DNA of 64,000 bases from Planctobacterium sp965279005 (lineage in GTDB: Bacteria; Pseudomonadota; Gammaproteobacteria; Enterobacterales; Alteromonadaceae), in NCBI GenBank assembly GCA_965279005.1, contig CBDIHK010000027.1:361552-425551 (forward strand). Direction: 5' to 3'. Positions within the stretch are counted from its first letter, which is position 1. Every line of letters starts with the position of its first letter. This document shows, in pieces, positions 40,636 through 50,489 of the stretch. Made by a program: the position numbers and the translations under genes. Below the pieces are notes generated by a model that made no database searches, was not told the DNA's origin, and was given only the letters and a program-made list of their open reading frames with translations.

Positions 40636-43600
40636 ATGATGACTAATACCAATATTCAACTTGTGAATCCTAAAGGAACCCGGATCTTGACAAGAAAGCT
40701 TGGCGGTTTTATAGCTGCAATTACACTGTGTTTTCCCGTTTTTGCCAACCAGGTCGGCATTAGCAATGGCCAGTTCAGGGTCAATGAGTCAGGTAACGCC
40801 ACCTACAACTTACCCATCCAGGTTGCGCAGGGTCGTGCCGGTGTCGCACCAAAATTGAGTTTGGGCTATTCCAGTGGCAATACCTATGAAGGTAGTGTCG
40901 GGGTCGGTTGGTCCGTTTCCGGCCTTTCGTCTATTAGCCGCTGCCCGCAACAGCCGATTTATGACAATGGCAATATCAATGCCGTGACGTTTACCAGCGA
41001 GGATCGGTTTTGCCTCGATGGTCAGCGCTTGTTGCTAAAGTCGGGAACCTACGGCGCACCAGGTTCCACTTACTATACCGAGATTGATAACTTTGCCCGC
41101 ATCAGCGCGCATGGCGGTTCTACCGCCAATGGCCCCACCTACTTTGAGGTGCAGAACAAGGCCGGTGAAACCCATTACTACGGAAACCCTGCGGCGGTCA
41201 CTAGCCACTACAGTGGCGTTGATGCCTTTGTTGAGCCTGGCGGCCATGCCGCCGGTGTACTGGCGCGCTCTTGGGCTATCAAAATAGTTGAAGATGCCAA
41301 GGGCAACTACATCAAGTACAACTACGCCAAGGACACCGCAGCTGGGACCTTCTATATCGACGATATTACTTATGCGGGTTGGTTTAACGGTTCCAGCCAT
41401 GAATCGCCGTTTGCCAAAGTGGATTTTGTCTACAGCGACTATGACAAAGGGTTTATGGGCTTTATGGCGGGCAGCTATGTCTACAACAACAAACTACTAA
41501 GCCGGATTGATACCCTCACTGACAACCAGGTGTACCGCAGTTACCACTTGGATTATGAAACCTCCAGCTTCATGGAAGAACGCACTTTGCTCACCGCCGT
41601 GCAGGAGTGCAGCAACACTGCACGCACCAGTTGTTTCCCTGCAACCACTTTTGATTGGCAGCGGCCTGCGCTGGCTACCTCCACCACAGTTGAGGTTTGC
41701 GCAGATGAACCAGGTTTTGAGGATATATGTTGGGATCAGCCAACCACCACAAATTTCAGTGTTTTTCCTTCTGTCTCTCAAATCGCCACCGTGGTCAGCA
41801 ATACCGACAAAGCCCAGGTGCTCGATATCAACGGGGACGGCTATAGCGACATCGTCTACATGGCGGACAAATGGCGCATCAAGTTTGGTCCTAGCTTTGC
41901 CACAACCCAGACCATCCAGAGCAGTAAGGGTAAGAACAAACTCGAGCATGTACTCAATATCGACTACGACGGTGACGGCATCCGCGACCTGCTAATGGCC
42001 GATTCCGCAAGCGACAACTGGTGGGTGCTGACTTACGATAAAAATGCCCCTGCGGGAACCCTATGCGACGGCAGCAGTGCTTGTAGCAGCCATAGCAGCA
42101 CGGGTAGCTTTTATATGCGCAGCCTAGGCTTCCAGGCCACCGGTCTGGAAGAAGAAGCACAAATTATGGATGTCAACGGTGACGGCTTGGAAGACATCGT
42201 CTACCGCAGTGGCAGTGACTTGAAAGTCGCGCTTAACCAGGCTTCGGGTGTATTCGTACATAGTGTGCTGTACCAAGCCGTCAACACTATTGATTCATTT
42301 TTATTGAACGAAAGTTTCACTAGCCAATCGGCCTCCATGAAGTCCGCCAGTGCCATCGATATCAACGGTGATGGCCGCAGTGACCTTATCAACAAGCTCA
42401 CTGAAACCACCGGTGGCTGCTATGTGGGTGGGCAGCTGTTCCCAGGCGTTTTCTCTCGTGGCGAGTGCGAGCGGGATATCTTGGGTACCTGGATCAGCAA
42501 CACGTCCACACAGTACCGCTTGTTTGTCTCTTCTGGTCCTGCCAGTGCCCCGGTGCTAGAGCAACGCCAGGTAATCGGTAACGCAAGCTATATTGACGCC
42601 TTGCGTGCTGCTGACTTCAATGGTGATGGCCTGACCGACATCGCCTATGAGAACAATGGCAAATGGTACTACCGCTTGTCCAATGGCGTGCAGTTTTTGC
42701 CACCTAAGGAAATGGGGCTTAGCACCAACGACTCGCGCAAGTACCTGACCTATTTTATTGATATCAATAACGATGGCAGAGCTGATGTGCTCAATGCCTC
42801 TTCAACCAGCAACTGGGCTATCTATTTCAGCAAACCTACCCCTGCGAGCGAATACATCGCTTTTGTCTACCGGGGGAACCGCAGCTTTGAGCAGGACTCA
42901 ACCTTCCGGTTTGGCGACAGCAACGGCGATGGCAAGCTGGATATGCTCTCTGGTAAAAATGGCACTTGGAAGGAGTACACTTCACGCGAAGGGATCAAGG
43001 AATTTGTTATCAACAGGATAACCAATGGTTTCGGGGTTGAAACGGATATCCAGTACAAGCCCATGACCAACAGTTCGGTGTATCCCATGAAGGCGTCGGA
43101 CTTTGACACCAGTATTGATACTTTTTCACCAGTTTCCGGCATGCAGGTAGTGAGCCGGGTCACGTCGCAAATCAATACCGGTAGCAGCGTAGGCGTGTCC
43201 TACCAATACGGTGGTTTGCTAGTCCATAAGAAAGGACGGGGCTCACTGGGTTACCAAATGCTGCGCACCACCGACGAACAAACCGGCGTCATTACTGAAA
43301 CCCAATACAACCAGAGCACCACTGGCACCAGTGACTTTGCCAAGGCCAAGATGCCGGTCTATACCCAGCAAAGCCGCAGTGGCCGGTTGCTGATGACTGC
43401 CAGTAATACGCTGGCGGTGCGGTCAACCAGCCAAGGAGGTTGGTTGCCCTATATCTCTAGCTCCAATGAAAATAAATACATCTACAATAGCAACGGCACC
43501 AATACCTGGGTTAGCAATAGCCAAACCAGCAACCAATACGATGCCTGGGGCAACCTGACTGACAGCAGTATTACTGTCACCGACAAGCGTAACAACCACA

Positions 43601-46600
43601 GCCTCGTCACCAGCACGGTGCATGATTTTGGTACCGCCAACCAACAAATGTATGGCCGCTTGCAATCCACTACTGTTACTAAGAACCGTACCGGCCAGCC
43701 CAGTATCAGCCGTAAAACCAATTTCACCTACAATAGTGACAACTTGCTGCACACCAGCGTGGTTTCGCCGGATGAAGCCTATACCCGCGACCCCGATCTA
43801 AATCCTGTCGCTGGCGCCAGGCTAACCACGACGTACAGCTACGACAAGTACGGCAACAAGACCAGCATAGCCGTGAATGGTAACAGCACGGTAACAGGGT
43901 CGGCACAAACCCGTACCACTACCACCAACTACGAAAGCCGTGGCCGTTTTGTCAACTATACCCAGAATGCACTGGGTGAAAGGCTGACCTTCAAATACAA
44001 CGGCGTTGCCGCTGCCAGCCACGCTGGTGGGATCCTAAGCAGCGTTACCGAAGTTAGCCCTAATGGCCTTAGCAGCACTAGCAACCTCAATGCCTTTGGC
44101 CAGGTAACAAGTACTGTTAACAGCACTGGCAATACCACCACCATCAACCGCTATTTTGGTGGTTCATCGGTGGCTAGTGGCGCCCACTACTATGAAAGCC
44201 ACAATATAGCCGGTGCGCCTAACCAGGAAATCTACTATGACCGCTGGGGACGGGAAGTGGGCAAGCGCGTCCAGGGCTTTAATGGCAATTGGATATTAAC
44301 CCGTTCAAGCTATGACAGCCGTGGCCGCCAATACCGCAGCTATGAACCGGGCTCCAGTACTGAATATACCCAGTTTGCTTACGATGACCTGGATCGTGTA
44401 AACCTGATCACGCGACCCAACGGCGCCACAGTTTCCCAATCGGTAAATGGCCTGACTGTTTCCAATACCAATGAATTGGGGCAAACCAGCAAGACCACCG
44501 ACAATGCCTTTGGCGAAACGGAGAGTACCGAGGATGCAATAGGCAATACTGTCACCTTTGGCTATGACAGTTTTGGTAACTTGTTGACTGCCACAACGGT
44601 GGCCGATGGCCAGTCCAGTGTCGTGCTCTCTTATTACGACAAATGGGGTCGCAAATACAAAACCGATGATCCGGTAAAAGGGGTTTGGTATTACAGCTAC
44701 AATGCCTTTGGCGAGCTCTATACCCAAACCACCGCCCGTGGCCACCAGTTTACTTTTAGCTACGATGCATTAGGCCGCAAAATACGCTCTTACGAGCCCA
44801 ATGAAGGTACCTTATGTTGGATCTATGGCACTTCAGCCGCGGCAAAAAGCATAGGCAAACTGGTTACCAGCAAAAAATACGCCGGTGCCAACGTCAACTG
44901 TAGCTCTACAGCCAGTGCTGATATCACCAAGACCTTCACCTTTGATACCAAAGGCCGTGCCAAGGACGTCATCACCGATATCAAAGAGAGCGGCGTAGTC
45001 AAAACCTATAGCCAAAGCCAGACCTACGATACCTATTCGCGGCCTTTAGTCACCACCTACCCGACCGGTACGTCGGCAATGTCGGTAAAGAACCTGTACA
45101 ACAGCACTGGTTATTTGAGCCAACTGAAAAACAATGTTACCGGGCAGGCATTAAAAACTATTAACTCCATGGATAACCGGTTGCAGGTAACTGGTGTGAC
45201 CTATGGCAATGGCGTGACAGAGACCAATACCTTCTACGCTGACACCGGCTGGTTGCATACCCGTAATGTGGGCACTATCAACCAGCTCACCATGCAATAC
45301 GATGCCATGGGCAATGTGACCAGCAGGGAAAGTGACTACAACGCCACGGGCGGCAGCCGCAGCCATTTCACTGAGTCGTACCAGTACGATAACCTCAACC
45401 GCTTAGAAGGGCGGACATTCAGCTTGTCTGCCAATGGCAACCCGCTGCCGCAGGACTTCAAGAGCAACCATACCTACACCTATGATGGTTGGGGCAACTT
45501 CACCTATAAGTCGGGCGCGGGCTACTACCGTTATGATGCCAGTAAGGTGCACAAGCTGCTGGGTGTCTATGAGGATGCCGCCTTTGCTGGTGACCAGTAC
45601 TACCAATTTAGCTACGATAACAATGGCAATATTACGGCCGATGGCCAGCGCAGCTTTGTCTATGGCAGTTTCGACAAACCTACGCAAATGGCGCGTACCG
45701 ATGGCAGTGCCAGCTCCACCATGCACTATGGGGTCAACCGGGAACTGTACCTGAAAACTGACTGCGAGTACCAAAACAACAAAAAGACCGAGATCACTAC
45801 AACCTATGTGGGTGATTATGAAAAGGTGGTTCGCAGCGGTGGCGAAGGTGCCTTGACCGAGCACAAATACAACCTCGGCAATATTGTCATCACCCAGCGC
45901 AGCAGCGGTACCAGCGACACCTTCTACTTGCACCAGGATCACCAAGGGTCAGTGATTGCCACAACCGATGCAACGGGCGCCATAGTGTCGGAATCCATAT
46001 TCGACCCTTGGGGCAAGCGCACACAAATCTACCAGGATAGCCTGCTAGCCGGTTTTGCTATTTTGGCGCCAACAGACAAGGGCTACACCGGGCACAAGCA
46101 CATCGACGGCATGGGCATTATCCATATGGGTGGCCGCATCTATGACCCGACCCTAGGTCGGTTCCTACAGGCAGATCCGCACATCCAGTCGCCGTTGAAT
46201 AGCCAATCCTACAACCGCTATGCCTATGTGCTTAACAACCCAATGAGCTACGCGGATCCAAGTGGTTATTTCTTCAAGTCCTTGTTTAAGTTTGTGAAGA
46301 AGTACTGGAAGCAGATTGTTTCAATTGCTGCAACCTTTGTGCTTGGCCCTGTCTTGGGCGGCATGCTGTCGGGATACCTGACCACAGGTAACCTAAAAGG
46401 TGCTTTATTGGGCGCCTTCACCGGAGCTTTGGGCGCCTCATTTGGAGGGCTCGGTGGCATCACCGGGTTTGTCGCCAACGGCATTGTCGGTGGGCTCGCC
46501 AGTAAGGCGATGGGTGGCAAGTTTGGCCATGGCTTCTGGTCCGCAGGATTGGGCAGTGCCCTGGGCGGACGTATCCAAGGGCTTAAGACAGCAGCTGGGC

Positions 46601-47316
46601 GGATCATTGCTAAAGCGGTGCTTGGCGGCACGATCTCCAAACTTACCGGTGGTAAATTTGGCAATGGTGCCTGGACCTCTGCCTTTGCTGCCTCCTTGGC
46701 TGAAATTGGCGCACCAGCACCCGTGCAGGAAGCTGATCCAAATGATGCCCAATATGCGGAATTATCCAATGCGGTTTATGATGATAATCTGGCCATTGAT
46801 GACCAGGTAGGCAACTATACGGTCAAAGATATCCAAACCGATGATTCAGGATTAAAAGTGGCCTTGTTTGTGGATGGCAGTGGTAACCACGTTGCCGCCT
46901 TTGCCGGAACCAGCCCTACATCGTGGGCAAATTGGAAATCCAACTTCTTGCAAGCATTGGGATTCTCAAGTCCGCAATATACGTCTGGTATGAAATGGGC
47001 AAACACCTACTTTAAGCAGGCTAATGGAAATATACACTTTACCGGGCACTCCCTTGGTGGTGGTCTTGCTTCAGCTGCGGCTATCAGAACCGGCACTAGC
47101 GCAACCGTGTTTAATGCTGCCGGGGTGCATAACAATTCCTTAGGTGGCGTACCGCGAAGCGCTGGTGATGTGACTTACTATTACAGTTCCCATGATGCAC
47201 TGCGTCTTGGTAATATGTTGACACCAGCCAGTGTACCTGGCCGACATATTAATTTGGGCAATGCCGGCTGGCATGGTATGGGCGGTATGTGTGAAGCGAT
47301 GGGGGCAAATTGCTAA
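40636..47316 (+). CDS. SpvB/RHS polymorphic toxin with C-terminal class 3 lipase domain
   Basis: The 2226-residue protein begins with a hydrophobic signal (FIAAITLCFPVFANQ). An SpvB-type region follows (YNLPIQVAQGRAGVAPKLSL, GWSVSGLSSISRC), then VCBS-like units (DINGDGYSDIVYM, DVNGDGLEDIVYR), and a long RHS/YD-repeat shell (about 950-1840, for example YDSRGRQYRSYE, YDALGRKIRSYE). It ends with the conserved core GRFLQADPHIQSPLNSQSYN, RYAYVLNNPMSYADPSGY. Past the core the variable tail holds glycine-rich helices (LGGMLSGYLTTGNLKGALLG) and a class 3 lipase: nucleophile Ser2139 in HFTGHSLGGGLA, with an Asp in SSHDALRLG and a His in GWHGMGG. The shell should hold the lipase until delivery. The stop overlaps the start of the likely immunity gene. 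Confidence 0.92.
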   Translation: MMTNTNIQLVNPKGTRILTRKLGGFIAAITLCFPVFANQVGISNGQFRVNESGNATYNLPIQVAQGRAGVAPKLSLGYSSGNTYEGSVGVGWSVSGLSSISRCPQQPIYDNGNINAVTFTSEDRFCLDGQRLLLKSGTYGAPGSTYYTEIDNFARISAHGGSTANGPTYFEVQNKAGETHYYGNPAAVTSHYSGVDAFVEPGGHAAGVLARSWAIKIVEDAKGNYIKYNYAKDTAAGTFYIDDITYAGWFNGSSHESPFAKVDFVYSDYDKGFMGFMAGSYVYNNKLLSRIDTLTDNQVYRSYHLDYETSSFMEERTLLTAVQECSNTARTSCFPATTFDWQRPALATSTTVEVCADEPGFEDICWDQPTTTNFSVFPSVSQIATVVSNTDKAQVLDINGDGYSDIVYMADKWRIKFGPSFATTQTIQSSKGKNKLEHVLNIDYDGDGIRDLLMADSASDNWWVLTYDKNAPAGTLCDGSSACSSHSSTGSFYMRSLGFQATGLEEEAQIMDVNGDGLEDIVYRSGSDLKVALNQASGVFVHSVLYQAVNTIDSFLLNESFTSQSASMKSASAIDINGDGRSDLINKLTETTGGCYVGGQLFPGVFSRGECERDILGTWISNTSTQYRLFVSSGPASAPVLEQRQVIGNASYIDALRAADFNGDGLTDIAYENNGKWYYRLSNGVQFLPPKEMGLSTNDSRKYLTYFIDINNDGRADVLNASSTSNWAIYFSKPTPASEYIAFVYRGNRSFEQDSTFRFGDSNGDGKLDMLSGKNGTWKEYTSREGIKEFVINRITNGFGVETDIQYKPMTNSSVYPMKASDFDTSIDTFSPVSGMQVVSRVTSQINTGSSVGVSYQYGGLLVHKKGRGSLGYQMLRTTDEQTGVITETQYNQSTTGTSDFAKAKMPVYTQQSRSGRLLMTASNTLAVRSTSQGGWLPYISSSNENKYIYNSNGTNTWVSNSQTSNQYDAWGNLTDSSITVTDKRNNHSLVTSTVHDFGTANQQMYGRLQSTTVTKNRTGQPSISRKTNFTYNSDNLLHTSVVSPDEAYTRDPDLNPVAGARLTTTYSYDKYGNKTSIAVNGNSTVTGSAQTRTTTTNYESRGRFVNYTQNALGERLTFKYNGVAAASHAGGILSSVTEVSPNGLSSTSNLNAFGQVTSTVNSTGNTTTINRYFGGSSVASGAHYYESHNIAGAPNQEIYYDRWGREVGKRVQGFNGNWILTRSSYDSRGRQYRSYEPGSSTEYTQFAYDDLDRVNLITRPNGATVSQSVNGLTVSNTNELGQTSKTTDNAFGETESTEDAIGNTVTFGYDSFGNLLTATTVADGQSSVVLSYYDKWGRKYKTDDPVKGVWYYSYNAFGELYTQTTARGHQFTFSYDALGRKIRSYEPNEGTLCWIYGTSAAAKSIGKLVTSKKYAGANVNCSSTASADITKTFTFDTKGRAKDVITDIKESGVVKTYSQSQTYDTYSRPLVTTYPTGTSAMSVKNLYNSTGYLSQLKNNVTGQALKTINSMDNRLQVTGVTYGNGVTETNTFYADTGWLHTRNVGTINQLTMQYDAMGNVTSRESDYNATGGSRSHFTESYQYDNLNRLEGRTFSLSANGNPLPQDFKSNHTYTYDGWGNFTYKSGAGYYRYDASKVHKLLGVYEDAAFAGDQYYQFSYDNNGNITADGQRSFVYGSFDKPTQMARTDGSASSTMHYGVNRELYLKTDCEYQNNKKTEITTTYVGDYEKVVRSGGEGALTEHKYNLGNIVITQRSSGTSDTFYLHQDHQGSVIATTDATGAIVSESIFDPWGKRTQIYQDSLLAGFAILAPTDKGYTGHKHIDGMGIIHMGGRIYDPTLGRFLQADPHIQSPLNSQSYNRYAYVLNNPMSYADPSGYFFKSLFKFVKKYWKQIVSIAATFVLGPVLGGMLSGYLTTGNLKGALLGAFTGALGASFGGLGGITGFVANGIVGGLASKAMGGKFGHGFWSAGLGSALGGRIQGLKTAAGRIIAKAVLGGTISKLTGGKFGNGAWTSAFAASLAEIGAPAPVQEADPNDAQYAELSNAVYDDNLAIDDQVGNYTVKDIQTDDSGLKVALFVDGSGNHVAAFAGTSPTSWANWKSNFLQALGFSSPQYTSGMKWANTYFKQANGNIHFTGHSLGGGLASAAAIRTGTSATVFNAAGVHNNSLGGVPRSAGDVTYYYSSHDALRLGNMLTPASVPGRHINLGNAGWHGMGGMCEAMGANC

Positions 47317-48104
47317 TGCAATGGCTTAAATATAGTATCCTGGCATTTGCTATCGGCAGCACCAGTGCCTGCTCAGGTGAACTGATTAATTACCAAGGTA
47401 TGGAAGCGTCAGAAAAAGTGTTTAACCAAAACCAAAAAAACAATGTTGTGGCGCTAATGGATCTGGAAACCATGTTCCCCGATCCTCAGCATCGGGCCTT
47501 TGCCAAGGCCGCAGCCGACGGCAATGTCGAACGGGTAAGGCAGATGGTAGCGGGGGGCATGGATGTCAACCAACCTGGCCACCGCAATGCCACCGCATTG
47601 TTCTGGGCCATGAAAAGCGAAAAGGGCTTTGAAGAGCTACTTAAGCTGGGGGCGGATCCCAATGTGGTGTTTGACGATGGTGGCAGTGTTTTGCATTGGG
47701 CGGCACGCATGGAGGATCCAAGGCTCCTAGAGTTAGCCTTGGACTATGGAGGAGATGCCAACCTTCCCGCAGGAGGCTCGAATGAGTCGCCCATATTTAA
47801 AACGGTAAGCCTTGATATAGGATCCGGTATTCCTAGCGCAACCAAAATGCTAGTGTCAAAAAATGCCGACCTGGACTTTCAGACCGCATCAGGTGAAACG
47901 GTATTGTTGACTGCCGCAGGTTTGGATCGCTTCGATATCTGTTTGTATTTATTGCAACAAGGCGCAGATCCTAACGCGATTGATAACAACGGCTGGGACT
48001 TGCATAGGCTAATAACATGGCGTAAAAAACTGCTATCTCCCGACAGCGAACAATCCAAGTGGCTAGGCAAAGTAGAACATTGGCTCGCCGCCAATAGCAA
48101 CTAA
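47316..48104 (+). CDS. Ankyrin-repeat lipoprotein, probable immunity protein to the RHS lipase
   Basis: The ATG at 47316 overlaps the toxin stop (TAATG) and yields 262 residues. A lipobox (GSTSACSG) indicates a periplasmic, membrane-anchored protein. Four to five ankyrin units follow (HRAFAKAAADGNVERVRQMV, ELLKLGADPNVVFDDGGSVL, CLYLLQQGADPNAIDNNGWD). Ankyrin lipoproteins next to lipase effectors are known immunity proteins that bind the enzyme in the periplasm, where phospholipases act. Position and cell location both support that role. It resembles the operon's first lipoprotein at 24627 in design only. Confidence 0.85.
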   Translation: MQWLKYSILAFAIGSTSACSGELINYQGMEASEKVFNQNQKNNVVALMDLETMFPDPQHRAFAKAAADGNVERVRQMVAGGMDVNQPGHRNATALFWAMKSEKGFEELLKLGADPNVVFDDGGSVLHWAARMEDPRLLELALDYGGDANLPAGGSNESPIFKTVSLDIGSGIPSATKMLVSKNADLDFQTASGETVLLTAAGLDRFDICLYLLQQGADPNAIDNNGWDLHRLITWRKKLLSPDSEQSKWLGKVEHWLAANSN

Positions 48105-48238
48105 TAATCGGCCAGGTTTAGGTTTTGCTAGCCACATTGTTGTTTAACGCATTCTACTTCGGTGAAGGTACTGCTATTTAAAATTCCCTAGCAGTGTTAG
48201 GCTTTTTGCTTTCATGTAATCTTATTAACAGATTAAAT

Positions 48239-48275
48239 ATTTTGGCGGATTTTGGCGGATTTTGGCGGATTTTGG
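48239..48275. repeat. 10-bp tandem repeat at the creB start
   Basis: ATTTTGGCGG occurs at 48239, 48249 and 48259, followed by a partial fourth copy (ATTTTGG, 48269-48275) that runs into the presumed TTG start of creB. Each copy has a TTG and a GG-rich stretch resembling a Shine-Dalgarno. Because the unit is not a multiple of three, a change in copy number would move alternative starts in and out of frame and alter initiation, a phase-variation-like arrangement. Confidence 0.8.
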
Positions 48276-48962
48276 TTGGATAATAAGCAAATTCTTGTCG
48301 TCGAAGACGAAAGCAGCATTGCGGATAACATCCTATATGCCCTGGAGTCAGAGGGTTTTGCCACTGCATGGTACGAGTTGGGGCAGGACGCCTTACAGCA
48401 CCTAAGTAGCGCTCCTGTTGACCTGGTAATCCTAGATGTGGGCTTGCCCGATATCAATGGTTTCGAAGTTTGCAAATCTATTAGGCGCACTTCCGAGGTA
48501 CCCATCATCTTCTTAACCGCCAGGGGCGATGAAATCGACCGCGTTGTTGGCCTAGAAATTGGCGCTGACGATTATGTGGTAAAACCTTTTAGCCCGCGTG
48601 AGCTGGTGGCACGGGTCAAAGTACGCTTAAAGCGCAGCAGCATTAGTTACATTCAGGGCAAAACTAAGTTCAGTATCGACCATGGCAGGCGTCAGATAAG
48701 CTTTTGTGGAGTGATATTGGATCTAACTTTTTACGAGTTTGGCTTGCTGCAATTGTTGCTTAGCCAGCCACAAAGGGTATTTAGCCGGGAGCAATTGCTG
48801 CAGAAAGTATGGTCTGAACCCGACGCCGCGATTGATCGGGTGGTGGATACCCATATTAAAACCATCAGGGCTAAATTGCGCAGTGTTTCCCCAGAGGATG
48901 ACAGTATCGTCACCCATCGGGGGGTTGGCTACAGCATCAAATTGCAGCAATTAAAACCATGA
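48276..48962 (+). CDS. creB: CreB response regulator (OmpR family)
   Basis: With the TTG at 48276 the protein has 228 residues (MDNKQILVVEDES), matching E. coli CreB (229) in length. Upstream in-frame TTGs inside the 10-bp repeat give longer versions. The receiver has the acidic pair VVEDE, phospho-Asp in LVILDVGLPDINGFEV, TAR and KPFSPREL; the C-terminus is a winged helix (DRVVDTHIKTIRAKLRSV, THRGVGYSI). LDVGLPDI and LEIGADDYV closely follow CreB. It is activated by CreC, with the next start overlapping its stop (ATGA), and controls creD and envelope or metabolic genes. Confidence 0.9.
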   Translation: MDNKQILVVEDESSIADNILYALESEGFATAWYELGQDALQHLSSAPVDLVILDVGLPDINGFEVCKSIRRTSEVPIIFLTARGDEIDRVVGLEIGADDYVVKPFSPRELVARVKVRLKRSSISYIQGKTKFSIDHGRRQISFCGVILDLTFYEFGLLQLLLSQPQRVFSREQLLQKVWSEPDAAIDRVVDTHIKTIRAKLRSVSPEDDSIVTHRGVGYSIKLQQLKP

Positions 48963-50398
48963 GCCTGAACCTACGCATTTTCCTCGCCTATGCCCTAATT
49001 GTGGGCTTGGTTGGCTATTTTATGCTGCAAGTGTTTATGGATGAGCTCAAGCCGGGCATGCGCCAGTCTGCCGAAGACACCCTGGTGGATACTGCCAATT
49101 TGCTGGCCGAACTGGCCACTAGGGACTTCAACCAGCAGCCGCAGAATTTCGAGGCTTTTGATCTGGCTTTCCAGCGCCTATTACAACGACAGTACAAGGC
49201 CAACATCTTCACGGTTAATAAGACTGCCAGCAAACTGCGGGTCTACATTACCGACCAACAAGGTATCGTAGTCTATGACTCCGATGGTATCGCAGTTGGC
49301 AGTGACTATTCGCGCTGGAACGACGTTTACCTGACCTTGCGCGGCCAATACGGTGCCCGCAGTACCAAGTCGGATCCTGATGACGAATTGAGCACTGTAA
49401 TGCACGTAGCTGCACCTATCTATGCTAGTGGCGAGATCGCAGGTTCCATCACCGTTGCCAAACCCAATTTTTCGGTGCAGCCCTTTATCGACATGGCCCA
49501 CAACAAAATCATCCGTCAAGCTTTGTTGTTGATCCTTGTAACTTTCATTGTTTCGCTCAGTATCGCTTATCTGTTAACCCACTCAATCCGTAAACTTGTG
49601 TACTATGCCGATGATGTCAGCAATCAAAAGCCCGCTGTATTGCCAACTATCCGTGAAAAAGAGCTCGCCAACCTTGCTGCATCCATCGAAAATATGAAAA
49701 CCAAATTGGAGGGCAAGGATTACGTAGAGCAATACGTGCATTCTTTGACCCACGAGTTAAAAAGCCCGGTTTCAGCAATCAAAGGTGCTAGTGAATTACT
49801 CAATCCTGATATGCCTGCGGGGCTGCAGCAAAAGTTTATCGGTAATATCCAGTTGGAAATTGAACGCATTGATGAAGTTATAAACCGCCTGCTAGCACTA
49901 GCAAAAGTGGAAAAACAGTCTGCCATTGAGCGCCTAGAACAGGTGCAGTTAGGTGGTTTGTTGCATGAAGTCATTGCGTCTAAAGCGGCCGCCTGTGCAG
50001 CGAAAAATTTGAAAATAGAATGCGGTTGTAGTGACACCATTAGCGTCCAGGGGGATAGGTTCCTATTGTCCCAGGCCACCGACAACCTTTTGCAAAATGC
50101 CATCGAATTTAGCCCAGAGGGTGGCACTATCTCAATCCAAGTTATACGGGATAGCGATGCCGGTAAGGGTAGTGCGAAAATTCTTATCCGGGATGAAGGG
50201 CCAGGCATACCTGCCTACGCCAGCGAAAAGATTTTTGAACGTTTTTATTCCCTGAACCGTCCAGGAACCAATAAAAAAAGTTCAGGCTTGGGGCTGTGTT
50301 TTGTCAAAGAGATAGCCCACTTGCACCGCGGCACAATTGAGGTGCGTAACCGGGATGAGGGTGGCGTAGAAGCGCGATTTTCCATCCCAAACGAGTAA
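48959..50398 (+). CDS. creC: CreC sensor histidine kinase
   Basis: The 479-residue protein has two transmembrane helices (about 4-24 and 184-206) enclosing a periplasmic sensor (about 25-183). A HAMP-like linker follows, then the H-box SLTHELKSPVSAIKGASELL (phospho-His in THELKSP), N box DNLLQNAIEFSPEGG, and G boxes IRDEGPGIP and KSSGLGLCFVKEI. N-terminal RIFLAYALIVGLVGYFMLQV is typical of CreC. It signals to CreB in response to envelope or carbon conditions. The gene overlaps creB by 4 bp and is followed 91 bp later by creD. Confidence 0.92.
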   Translation: MSLNLRIFLAYALIVGLVGYFMLQVFMDELKPGMRQSAEDTLVDTANLLAELATRDFNQQPQNFEAFDLAFQRLLQRQYKANIFTVNKTASKLRVYITDQQGIVVYDSDGIAVGSDYSRWNDVYLTLRGQYGARSTKSDPDDELSTVMHVAAPIYASGEIAGSITVAKPNFSVQPFIDMAHNKIIRQALLLILVTFIVSLSIAYLLTHSIRKLVYYADDVSNQKPAVLPTIREKELANLAASIENMKTKLEGKDYVEQYVHSLTHELKSPVSAIKGASELLNPDMPAGLQQKFIGNIQLEIERIDEVINRLLALAKVEKQSAIERLEQVQLGGLLHEVIASKAAACAAKNLKIECGCSDTISVQGDRFLLSQATDNLLQNAIEFSPEGGTISIQVIRDSDAGKGSAKILIRDEGPGIPAYASEKIFERFYSLNRPGTNKKSSGLGLCFVKEIAHLHRGTIEVRNRDEGGVEARFSIPNE

Positions 50399-50422
50399 TC
50401 GAATGGGTAAAAGTTACGCTTA

Positions 50423-50454
50423 GCACACATAAAACACATATTTGGCACACATAA
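50423..50454 (+). promoter_or_regulatory. Direct repeats upstream of creD, possible CreB site
   Basis: GCACACATAA occurs at 50423-50432 and 50445-50454, 22 bp apart (two helical turns), with a third ACACATA between them at 50434. CreB of enterobacteria binds TTCAC direct repeats one turn apart; the sequence here differs, but the position 36-67 bp before the creD start and the helical spacing suggest a CreB-responsive promoter. Confidence 0.35.
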
Positions 50455-50489
50455 GGCATTTACTTTGGCACAAAACCGGAGGACACCTT

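Noticed and set aside
36805..47010. Many long reading frames on both strands inside the adhesin and RHS genes
   Set aside because: They are shadows caused by repetitive, biased codon use; they lack start signals and protein family features.
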